Shown piece by piece: positions 10,295-17,504 of a stretch of DNA of 64,000 nt. The notes under the pieces were generated by a model. That model had not been told where the DNA came from and made no database searches. It was given only the letters and a program-made list of their open reading frames with translations. The translations under genes were made by a program, and so were the position numbers. Source of the stretch: Phytohalomonas tamaricis. GTDB taxonomy: Bacteria; Pseudomonadota; Gammaproteobacteria; Pseudomonadales; Halomonadaceae. The DNA lies in the NCBI RefSeq assembly GCF_003012345.1, contig NZ_PVRV01000024.1, forward strand, positions 186,001 through 250,000. The letters are read 5' to 3'. The first letter of the stretch is position 1. Every line of letters starts with the position of its first letter.

Positions 10295-10825
10295 TTACTG
10301 CTTGTTATCCCCGGGGCTATCGCCTTGCTCAGTAGGGCCTCCCGGCGAGACTTTTTCTTCCATTTGAGCAGAATGTCCCTGCCGACCAGTATCAGTTACT
10401 GCAGCAGCTGAACCTGTTTCGTCAGGACCTGAGCCATTGGGGTTACTTCCCGATGAACTATTTTGACCCTGTAGTTTCTGACTATCGCTCTTGGTGCCCA
10501 TATATTCCTGTCCATGTCCGGAAGGATTATTCGCTGGCACTTCACTGTTACGCTGTGATTTCTGCTGAGTAGCACTATCAGTGGCATTACCCTGATTCTT
10601 TGAAGAGCTACCATTTTTGTTCAACGGCTGGCTATCCGCCTTGCTCCCCATATATTCCTGACCATCACCGGTCGGGTTATTGGTCGGTACCTGACTGTTG
10701 CGTTGTGACTCCTGTTGTACAGCGCTGTTGGCATTGTTACCGCTCGCTTCATTACCTGCTGCCATAGTCTGCATGGCCGGAAGCGTAAATGCCGCACAAA
10801 ACGCCGTTGCAATCAGTTTCTTCAT
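10295..10825 (-). CDS. Exported hydrophilic protein with two 50-residue repeats
   Basis: Not recognised as a named family. The 176-residue product has a Sec-type signal peptide (MKKLIATAFCAAF... with probable cleavage near residue 23). The rest is almost free of hydrophobic residues and rich in N, S, Q and G. Two internal repeats have a 50-residue period: SQRNS at 40-44 and 90-94, and GQEYMG at 55-60 and 105-110. There are no mature cysteines or membrane segments, so it is probably disordered and periplasmic or secreted. The start is secure (AGGAGGAAGGAACC before ATG). A hydrophilin-like desiccation or osmotic role is possible but unproven. A similar small protein is encoded at 11210-11611. 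Confidence 0.8.
   Translation of the reverse strand: MKKLIATAFCAAFTLPAMQTMAAGNEASGNNANSAVQQESQRNSQVPTNNPTGDGQEYMGSKADSQPLNKNGSSSKNQGNATDSATQQKSQRNSEVPANNPSGHGQEYMGTKSDSQKLQGQNSSSGSNPNGSGPDETGSAAAVTDTGRQGHSAQMEEKVSPGGPTEQGDSPGDNKQ
10442..10741 (-). repeat. Two tandem 150-bp coding repeats
   Basis: Encodes residues 29-128 of the exported protein. The copies have diverged at the DNA level but keep QQ-x-SQRNS, VP-x-NNP and GQEYMG at a constant 50-codon spacing, which points to an in-frame duplication. Confidence 0.65.
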
Positions 10826-11209
10826 GGTTCCTTCCTCCTGTCACGTCCAGTGGCCGAGGCCGAATACCCAATCGCCTCTATAAGCGAGGGCTTTAAATAG
10901 TTCATCCAGAATATTACCTTTCTTCCTGAAAAAGCGCTTATTCTGAACATTACCTTCCTTGGATATTCCACACCCACTCTAGTTAGCGCAAGATTAAAAT
11001 TGCTACATCAGCAGTGCATTCACTATTGCACTTACCGTTTAGCCTTGTTTTTTACCTTAGAACACATAACGCATATCGTCAAAGTTATGTACAACCTTCT
11101 TTTTGCTGCTATTCAGCCTGTATTAAGAAGCTAGCGTGGCTAATGGAGACATTAACGGCATATCCCAACAAGCGGTTATACTGACAACTATCGGGACATG
11201 CGTTGGGAC
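10826..11209. other. 384-bp intergenic region, promoter side of the repeat protein
   Basis: Contains the ribosome site of the gene at 10295-10825 and presumably its promoter, and carries the 3' side of the next gene. It is AT-richer than the flanks. I see no gene, clear hairpin terminator or repeated element in it. Confidence 0.5.
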
Positions 11210-11611
11210 TTAATGTGAAGAGTTAGTACTTTCATTGGGCTTATCGCCGTGAACCGACAAGTCACCTCCCTGAGCTTGGGAGTTTCCTTCACCGGGCGCT
11301 CCTTGATGTGAAGAATTTACGGTCCCTTGACGCTTCTCACCACTGCCCCGAGGCCCTGTACTCGTATCGGTATTCTCCGAGGAATAATTGCTTTTGCTTG
11401 CAACACCATCGGCTTCCATCCCGGAGCTACTTACTTCAGCTGCACGTTCTTTGACGGCTTCCCGAACATCTTCGTCATCACTCATGTTGGTGATTCCATG
11501 ATCAGGTACCCCTATCGTACTGTTATTTTCCTGATTAGATCCTGCTGCTGAAGCCTGCATCGAAAATACCAACAGTGCTGTAGCAAAAATTGCTGAAGAA
11601 TACTTCATCAT
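11210..11611 (-). CDS. Small exported hydrophilic protein
   Basis: Unrecognised. 133 residues with a typical signal peptide ending ASA-AG near residue 22. The mature part is rich in S, N, G, E and D with no cysteine and little predicted structure (STGPRGSGEKRQ, NSSHQGAPGEGNSQ). ATG-ATG at 11611/11608 lies five bases after AGGAGATAA. It resembles its neighbour in build (signal peptide plus N/S/Q/G-rich disordered body) but shares no clear repeat with it. Possibly a pair of stress-related periplasmic hydrophilins; this is inference from composition only. Confidence 0.75.
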   Translation of the reverse strand: MMKYSSAIFATALLVFSMQASAAGSNQENNSTIGVPDHGITNMSDDEDVREAVKERAAEVSSSGMEADGVASKSNYSSENTDTSTGPRGSGEKRQGTVNSSHQGAPGEGNSQAQGGDLSVHGDKPNESTNSSH

Positions 11612-11753
11612 CTCTTTATCTCCTGTTAAAGGCTGAACTGAACCACGTTATTGTAAACATGGTCCGGCGTGCTTATTTCTTTTATTCAATTAAGCAGTTC
11701 TGATGCTTGAGTGAAAACAGTTATTTCTTTTGGATTAATAACGCCATAACGTC

Positions 11754-12206
11754 TTATTTCTCAGACAAACTTACTTCAAAAACATTTTGTTGCGCTACCA
11801 ACATGAGTCCCTGATCGTTATAAAAGTTTTGTACATCTTCACTGGTATCATTACTAAGCGTACGGAACACGTCGATGCCCTGCTGCTGACTCCAAGCCAT
11901 CGCCTCCTTTATCAGCTGCCTATCACCACCGTGATGACGCCAACGCGTCTTGACGATCAAGGCACTGACCTCCACTGACGTCGGCACAGCGATACCCATC
12001 ACGACGTGGGCATGTAACCAACCAACAGGCTCATCGCTTTCTTCGGTATCGGTCGCCACCAGCACGAGATGCTCCGGCTCCTCCAGCAAAATACCCAGTT
12101 GCTGCTCCAGCTCGCCGTGGGTCGTATAGATATCCAGCTCGGCCGCGAGCTGCGCCATAACAGGCGCGTCAGACAGCTGGGCCTTTCGTATTCTTATTTC
12201 CTTCAC
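11754..12206 (-). CDS. GNAT family N-acetyltransferase
   Basis: 150 residues with a GNAT fold: N-terminal IRIRKAQLSDAPVMAQLAAEL, central VEVSALIVKTRWRHHGGDRQLIKEAM (beta-4 and the acetyl-CoA pyrophosphate loop, here R-W-R-H-H-G-G rather than the usual Q/R-x-x-G-x-G/A), and C-terminal FYNDQGLMLVAQQNVFEV. The substrate is unknown. The start is GTG 12206 after GAGGAG. An ATG two bases upstream is immediately followed by TGA, giving an overlapping ATG-TGA. It stands alone with about 140 bp on one side and 425 bp on the other. Confidence 0.8.
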   Translation of the reverse strand: MKEIRIRKAQLSDAPVMAQLAAELDIYTTHGELEQQLGILLEEPEHLVLVATDTEESDEPVGWLHAHVVMGIAVPTSVEVSALIVKTRWRHHGGDRQLIKEAMAWSQQQGIDVFRTLSNDTSEDVQNFYNDQGLMLVAQQNVFEVSLSEK

Positions 12207-12577
12207 ATCGATTTTACTCCTCTGGCCAGGTCATCCTTGGATTAACAAGGTTACCGTTACAGGTTAGCCCATCATGACCAATCAAGAGAGCATGCCGATG
12301 ACCTTAGAAAACAAGGTTTAATCACCAGACGATAAAATTTGTCACCTGTCGATATCTGGCACATTCAAGTGTAGCGATGAACCGATAACGGCAGGAGACA
12401 AGACGACAGCAGCCATATTGACGCCCTGCCCCGCTGTTAAACGGCCTTGCCTGGCAACGCTGCTGGATTAGCCGTTTTTGCATCACTTGTTCGAAATGGA
12501 CATGCAAAGCCTACATAAGGCATAGCGGCCAGCCATTCCTTCGCCCTCACTGTGAACCCAAGTTCACTTTGCACGTA
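12207..12577. other. Intergenic region upstream of the GNAT gene
   Basis: No convincing gene: a 61-codon minus-strand frame at 12322-12507 has an implausible composition and no ribosome site. One notable element is an inverted repeat GTGAAC-CCAA-GTTCAC at 12552-12567, just beyond the ilvD terminator. Otherwise it presumably holds the GNAT promoter. Confidence 0.4.
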
Positions 12578-12612
12578 TAAAAAAGCCCGCCGGAATACGG
12601 CGGGCTTTTAAG
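12578..12612 (-). terminator. Terminator of ilvD
   Basis: A perfect 12-pair stem, AAAAGCCCGCCG (12581-12592) with CGGCGGGCTTTT (12598-12609), around a five-base loop. It lies 20 bp past the ilvD stop and ends in T residues on the minus strand. Confidence 0.9.
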
Positions 12613-12631
12613 CTCGAAACAGGCGAGAAAC

Positions 12632-14482
12632 TCAACGCTCCTCGAGCTTGTCGAGATCACGGACCGCGCCGCGATCAGCAGAAGTCGCCAGCATGGCATA
12701 GGCCTTTAACGCCGCCGACACCTTTCGCTCGCGCTTGATGGTGGGTTTCCAGGCATCACGGCCCTTGGCTTCCATCGCCTCACGACGCTTTGCCAGCTCC
12801 TCACTCGAAAGCTTGACGTCGATCGTGCGGTGAGGAATGTCGATGCGGATCAGATCGCCGCTTTGCACCAGACCGATCGCGCCGCCGGCAGCCGCCTCAG
12901 GCGAGACGTGACCGATCGACAATCCCGAGGTACCGCCGGAAAAACGCCCGTCGGTCATCAGTGCACACGCCTTGCCGAGCCCTTTTGACTTGAGATACGA
13001 GGTCGGATAGAGCATTTCCTGCATGCCCGGCCCACCCTTCGGCCCTTCGTAAAGGATGACGACAACCTCGCCTTCCTTCACCTGGCAGGCAAGGATATGT
13101 TCAACAGCCTGATCCTGTGACTCGACCACATGGGCCGGGCCCTCGAAGATCAGAATCGAATCGTCGACGCCGGCCGTCTTCACCACGCAGCCGTTCTCGG
13201 CAATGTTGCCGTAGAGTACTGCCAGCCCGCCTTCACGCGAGAAGGCGTGTTCGAGGTCACGGATGCAGCCATTGGCACGATCGCCGTCCAGACTCGGCCA
13301 GCGCGCTGCCTGAGAGAATGCCTCCTGCGAACGCACGCCACCGGGGCCGGCCTTGAAGAACTCGACCACTTCCGGTGAAGGGTTGCGCATGATATCCCAC
13401 TCATCGAGAGCAGCCTTGAGCGTATCGCCATAGACGGTCGGCAGTGAGGTGTTGAGCACGCCGGCGCGGTCAAGCTCGCCGAGAATGCCCATGATGCCGC
13501 CAGCTCGATGGCAATCTTCGATATGGTATTTCTGCGTATTGGGCGCCAGTTTGCACAGCTGTGGCACCTCACGTGACAGCCGGTCGATGTCAGCCATGGT
13601 GAAGTCGACTTCAGCTTCCTGTGCGGCAGCCAGCAGATGCAGGATGGTATTGGTCGAGCCGCCCATAGCGATATCGAGCGTCATCGCATTTCTGAAGGCA
13701 TCCTTGCAACCGATTGCACGCGGCAACAGGTGAGCTTCGTCGCCTTCATAGTAGCGCTTGGCCAGCTCGACGATGCGGTGACCAGCGGTCTCGAACAGGC
13801 GGCGACGGTCGGCATGGGTCGCCAGCACTGTGCCGTTGCCCGGCAGCGCCAGCCCCAGCGCCTCGGTCAGACAGTTCATCGAATTGGCGGTGAACATGCC
13901 GGAGCAGCTGCCGCAGGTCGGGCAGGCGCTACGCTCGATTTCGGCGATCTCGTCGTCGCTGTACTTATCATCGGCGGCAGAGATCATGGCATCGATTAGA
14001 TCGATGCCATGGTCAAGCAGCTTGGTCTTGCCCGCTTCCATCGGCCCGCCGGAAACGAAGATAGTCGGAATATTGAGGCGCATCGCGGCCATCAGCATCC
14101 CGGGGGTGATCTTGTCGCAGTTGGAAATACACACTAGCGCATCGGCGCAGTGCGCATTGACCATGTACTCGACGCTGTCGGCGATGATGTCGCGCGATGG
14201 CAGCGAATAAAGCATCCCGTCGTGGCCCATGGCGATACCGTCATCGACCGCGATGGTATTGAATTCCTTGGCGACGCCGCCGGCCTTCTCGATTTCGCGG
14301 GCGACCAGCTGACCCATGTCCTTTAGGTGGACGTGGCCCGGCACGAACTGGGTGAAGGAATTGGCAACAGCGATGATCGGTTTCTGGAAGTCATCATCCT
14401 GCATACCGGTGGCGCGCCACAGTGCGCGTGCGCCGGCCATATTTCGACCCGACGTCGTCGTCCGGGAGCGATACTGGGGCAT
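12632..14482 (-). CDS. ilvD: Dihydroxy-acid dehydratase
   Basis: Dehydrates 2,3-dihydroxy-3-methylbutanoate and its homologue to the 2-keto acids leading to valine and isoleucine. 616 residues, colinear with E. coli IlvD throughout. Fe-S ligand motifs CISNCDK and [11 protein letters not shown] are intact. ATG 14482 ([20 protein letters not shown]) has GAGG nine bases upstream; a frame extension of four codons lacks a site. A small hairpin GACTAG-CGT-CTAGTC lies in the leader (14512-14526). No leader peptide rich in Ile, Leu or Val was found. It is not clustered with other ilv genes here. Confidence 0.96.
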   Translation of the reverse strand: MPQYRSRTTTSGRNMAGARALWRATGMQDDDFQKPIIAVANSFTQFVPGHVHLKDMGQLVAREIEKAGGVAKEFNTIAVDDGIAMGHDGMLYSLPSRDIIADSVEYMVNAHCADALVCISNCDKITPGMLMAAMRLNIPTIFVSGGPMEAGKTKLLDHGIDLIDAMISAADDKYSDDEIAEIERSACPTCGSCSGMFTANSMNCLTEALGLALPGNGTVLATHADRRRLFETAGHRIVELAKRYYEGDEAHLLPRAIGCKDAFRNAMTLDIAMGGSTNTILHLLAAAQEAEVDFTMADIDRLSREVPQLCKLAPNTQKYHIEDCHRAGGIMGILGELDRAGVLNTSLPTVYGDTLKAALDEWDIMRNPSPEVVEFFKAGPGGVRSQEAFSQAARWPSLDGDRANGCIRDLEHAFSREGGLAVLYGNIAENGCVVKTAGVDDSILIFEGPAHVVESQDQAVEHILACQVKEGEVVVILYEGPKGGPGMQEMLYPTSYLKSKGLGKACALMTDGRFSGGTSGLSIGHVSPEAAAGGAIGLVQSGDLIRIDIPHRTIDVKLSSEELAKRREAMEAKGRDAWKPTIKRERKVSAALKAYAMLATSADRGAVRDLDKLEER

Positions 14483-14693
14483 GGAAATCCTCATTTTCTA
14501 TTTGGATAAGCGACTAGCGTCTAGTCAACGGCTCTGACGGCCGCTGGGTGTCCAGGTGAGGATTTCATTTTGTCATGGAGATATCGCCTTGACCAGCATC
14601 AACTATTGGTCTACCAACGCTGGAACAGCTCTCCTCTTGTAACGCCTCGCCCTTAACGGGAAAGGGCGACATTTGCCAATGCCGCCCTCTCTC

Positions 14694-15794
14694 TTAGCGC
14701 TGCTGACGGTGTCGAAAGTCCGCCATGAAGCTGGCCAGTTTTTCCACTGCCTCCAGCGTCACGGCATTATAGAGCGAGGCACGCAGGCCGCCGATGGCAC
14801 GATGCCCCTTTAAGCCAGAAAACCCGGCCGCCTCCGCTTCAGCGATAAAACGCTGTTCCAATGCCGTATTGGACAGGTTGAAGGCCACGTTCATCAATGA
14901 ACGATCCGCGACGGCCGCCCGCCCTTGATAAAAGCTCTCGCTGCTATCCAGTACGTCATAAAGCAGCGCCGCCTTGGTACGGTTGAGTGCATCCATGGCA
15001 TTGAGCCCGCCGATTTCCTGCATCAGCCAGCGTGTCACCAGCAGCACCACATAAATGGCAAATACCGGTGGCGTGTTGAAGTTGGAATGGGCGCGAGCAT
15101 GGCTACGGTAATCCAGAAAGCCGGGCAGATCTTCTGGGGCATTTTTGATCAGCTCATCCCGTACCACTACCACGGTAACGCCGGCGGGGCCGACGTTCTT
15201 TTGCGCGTGAGCATAAATCAATCCAAAGCGGTTCGCTTCAATCGGTCGCGAGAGGAAATCCGAGGACATGTCACAGACGCGCACCACCTCATCGGATCCC
15301 AACATGCGGTGAAACTGCAAGCCCTCCACCGTCTCATTGGAGACATAGTGCAAGTAAGGCGCTGTAGTCGCGAATTGCAGCTCTTCATCCACAGGCAAAC
15401 GTCTAAAGCCATTATCCTGACCGCTCCACACGACTCGAATAGGCCCCTGACGGCGCGCTTCGGGCAGCACCTTGGCACTCCAGTACCCGGTATCCAGATA
15501 ATCCGCAGGCGCGCCACCCGGCAGCAACAGGCTCATCGGTACCATCGTGTACTGCTGAGTCGCACCGCCCTGTAGCAGCAGCACGTGATAATCATCGCCC
15601 AGGCCGAGCAGGCTGCGGATGTTGTTCTCCAACTCTGTTACCACGGCAGCGAACCAGTCCGAGCGATGGCTGATACCCAGCACCGACAAGCCAACCTCCG
15701 GCACCTCAATAATGGCTTGCTGCACCTCGCGCAGTACGCTTTCGGGCAACGCGCCGGGACCACCGGAAAAATTCAAGCCATTGCGTGGATTCAT
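14694..15794 (-). CDS. serC: SerC-type phosphoserine aminotransferase
   Basis: A PLP-dependent fold-type I aminotransferase of 366 residues (E. coli SerC 362), which interconverts 3-phosphohydroxypyruvate and phosphoserine. The PLP lysine is in YAHAQKNVGPAG. The tryptophan stacking on PLP is in DTGYWSAK. The substrate-phosphate residues appear conserved in ISHRS and in GHRAIGGLRASLYN, so a phospho-amino acid is the likely substrate. ATG 15794 overlaps the stop of the upstream ATP-grasp gene by ATGA, so the two are translationally coupled. The usual serC neighbours (gyrA, pheA, aroA) are missing. Whether this is the only SerC or a paralogue serving the ligase cannot be decided from the window. 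Confidence 0.88.
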   Translation of the reverse strand: MNPRNGLNFSGGPGALPESVLREVQQAIIEVPEVGLSVLGISHRSDWFAAVVTELENNIRSLLGLGDDYHVLLLQGGATQQYTMVPMSLLLPGGAPADYLDTGYWSAKVLPEARRQGPIRVVWSGQDNGFRRLPVDEELQFATTAPYLHYVSNETVEGLQFHRMLGSDEVVRVCDMSSDFLSRPIEANRFGLIYAHAQKNVGPAGVTVVVVRDELIKNAPEDLPGFLDYRSHARAHSNFNTPPVFAIYVVLLVTRWLMQEIGGLNAMDALNRTKAALLYDVLDSSESFYQGRAAVADRSLMNVAFNLSNTALEQRFIAEAEAAGFSGLKGHRAIGGLRASLYNAVTLEAVEKLASFMADFRHRQQR

Positions 15795-17116
15795 ACTTCA
15801 ACACCTCCGGTTTTCTGCGCCTGAGCACCGCCCTCGGCCCGGCGTAACAGATAGCTGCGCAGTGCGCTTTTGACCTTGGCCATATGTACCTGCTTGTGGG
15901 GAAACAGTTCGATCGAATCCATGGCATGTACCGCCATGGCATGACCAATTTCAAATACCAGCAGCTCACCATCGCGAGTTTCGGCACAATCGATGCAGAG
16001 ATAATCCAGGCCGCTGCGCTCAGCAATCGCATTCAAGGCGTGACGATGGCGCAGCGCGAAGGCGTCGAACCTTTCCATCCAAGCACCCTCCTCGGCGCGC
16101 TTGGCAGCGTCCTCGTACATGCCGGCATTGAGGTAATGAATCATCCAATGACTGGAAATCCCCATGTGGCTGGCGAAAGGCTCTCCATCGACCAGAACGA
16201 CCCGATACTTGCGAAACAGACCGTCACCGTCACTGTAATCGATGAACGCAGAAACGAAAAAATCCTCACCGCTCAGCCGCGTCAGGTAATCCGCCAGCTC
16301 ATCGGTATCGGCCACCCGCTCCAATCCATGCCCGCCATGCGACCCCAGCGGACGCACAATGACGGGAAAATCGATGTCATGACAAATATCCGCCAGCGTT
16401 TTCTCTCCACTTATGACACGCTGTAACTCAGTACGGCTGGTAGGAAACGTGGGCGGAATCAATAGCCCCTCTACGCCCTGCAGCAGTTGGCTGGCTCGCT
16501 CACGATCTGTATTGGCAACTCCCTGCGGCCGGTTGATAACGGGCTTGGGCCAATCCGCTAACAAAGGCTCCAAGGCGGTTAATAACGGCCGATTCTCATC
16601 AGATTCGCTCATCGCTACCATCACGAGATTGTGTTCCGGCAGCGCCGTTGCCAAGGGATCTCCTTCCTCACTGACGTAATACATCAGCAAGTCGATATCG
16701 CAGTCTTCAAGCAGGCAGTCCAGCGGCATGTTGGTCGCCAGATCGCCCGGCGCCATTAGCAACAAGGCACGTAGCCGAGCGGGTTGATGTGCTGCTGCCA
16801 AATGGAATGTACGCTGTCGGGTCAAGGCGTGCGCCTGAATGCCCAGACCAAGCTCATGATGCCCCAGGCATAGCATGAGCGTGGCTAGATTCATCCATAG
16901 GTTGGCATCCTCGGGGCAAGCTTCGGCACGAGGTAGCTGTTCCTGTGCGATAGGACGCAGATCCTCGCCATTAATGCTCATCCGCAGGAAAGGTGCCAAA
17001 CCTACAAACGGGGCTGGCGCTGACATGTCTATAGAGGACACAGGTGACTTACCTTGAACGTAAGTGAGTAAAAACCGTCGCCACAGGCGCGAAAAAGCAG
17101 ACTGCTGATTCGCCAT
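15791..17116 (-). CDS. ATP-grasp domain protein with TPR-like N-terminal part
   Basis: Not recognised as a named enzyme. 441 residues. Residues about 45-110 look like one or two TPR-like helix pairs (ACPEDANLWMNLATLMLCLG). A Rossmann-like middle follows, then an ATP-grasp fold from about residue 240: IDFPVIVRPLGSHGGHGLERV (phosphate-binding loop), KYRVVLVDGEPF, and LDYLCIDCAETRDGELLVFEIG (metal-binding strands). After FEIG the sequence reads HAMAVHAMDSIE, so the usual final asparagine ligand is not where a standard E-x-N would place it. ATP-grasp enzymes join a carboxylate to an amine or thiol through an acyl phosphate. The ATGA coupling to serC suggests an aminoacyl substrate related to phosphoserine, which is inference. 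ATG 17116 is chosen; the site before it (ACGGGGTG) is weak. Confidence 0.75.
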   Translation of the reverse strand: MANQQSAFSRLWRRFLLTYVQGKSPVSSIDMSAPAPFVGLAPFLRMSINGEDLRPIAQEQLPRAEACPEDANLWMNLATLMLCLGHHELGLGIQAHALTRQRTFHLAAAHQPARLRALLLMAPGDLATNMPLDCLLEDCDIDLLMYYVSEEGDPLATALPEHNLVMVAMSESDENRPLLTALEPLLADWPKPVINRPQGVANTDRERASQLLQGVEGLLIPPTFPTSRTELQRVISGEKTLADICHDIDFPVIVRPLGSHGGHGLERVADTDELADYLTRLSGEDFFVSAFIDYSDGDGLFRKYRVVLVDGEPFASHMGISSHWMIHYLNAGMYEDAAKRAEEGAWMERFDAFALRHRHALNAIAERSGLDYLCIDCAETRDGELLVFEIGHAMAVHAMDSIELFPHKQVHMAKVKSALRSYLLRRAEGGAQAQKTGGVEV

Positions 17117-17411
17117 CACCCCGTGAAGCAGTACCAAGATAATGCACGATCTTACTTGGTTATCTCCGGTTCAAACGTGTCGAAATAACCCCAAGGCACG
17201 CCTCTATTCTTACTTTTGTACTCCTTCTGTCGTTAGTGAATGCCCTGCTCGGCCAGCAGTAGATAGTCGACCGCCGGGAATGCTCTGGTTGTGCTACGTA
17301 ATGATGAAGCACTACTAAAGGCGTCGCATGACGCAAGCTCGATGATGGTATGCAACTGATCGGCCCATACCTGCTTTAGCGCCTAAGCCGGTACTTGAGC
17401 CGTAATAAACG
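17117..17411. other. Intergenic region with a possible decayed coding fragment
   Basis: Upstream of the ATP-grasp gene. On the minus strand a 49-codon open stretch (17233-17382) between TAG and TAA reads like protein, ending AFPAVDYLLLAEQGIH, with no start codon context or ribosome site. It distantly recalls imelysin-type sequences but is too short to assign. The remainder presumably holds the promoter of the ATP-grasp-serC operon. Confidence 0.3.
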
Positions 17412-17444
17412 CAAACGGCACCGATCGATGATCGGTGCCGTCGT
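17412..17444 (-). terminator. Terminator of lon-2
   Basis: A perfect ten-pair stem, CGGCACCGAT (17416-17425) with ATCGGTGCCG (17431-17440), around CGATG. On the minus strand it is followed by TTTGCGTTTATT. It sits beyond the triplicate repeat after the lon stop. Confidence 0.75.
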
Positions 17445-17450
17445 CTGTAT

Positions 17451-17504
17451 ATCAATTTCCCTGAGAAGATCAATTTCCCTGAGAAGATCAATTTCCCTGA
17501 GAAG
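17451..17504. repeat. Three perfect 18-bp tandem repeats abutting the lon stop
   Basis: ATCAATTTCCCTGAGAAG occurs three times without a mismatch (17451-17468, 17469-17486, 17487-17504). The last copy touches the TAA stop (17505-17507) of the protease gene. The unit length is a multiple of three, and in the lon frame it would read LLREID three times if the stop were bypassed. Confidence 0.95.

Noticed and set aside
12322-12507. 61-codon minus-strand open frame upstream of the GNAT gene
   Set aside because: Rich in C, R and Q with no ribosome site; looks like chance.
14648-14668. Stem CGCCCTT/AAGGGCG as a serC terminator
   Set aside because: Seven-pair stem without a T-tract in the direction of serC transcription; too weak to call.
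14925-15575. Long open frame (216 codons) on the plus strand
   Set aside because: It lies wholly antisense to the well-conserved serC gene and its product has no recognisable family features.
17451-17504. Short tandem repeats considered as a CRISPR remnant
   Set aside because: Units are directly adjacent with no spacers and are too short; no cas genes nearby.
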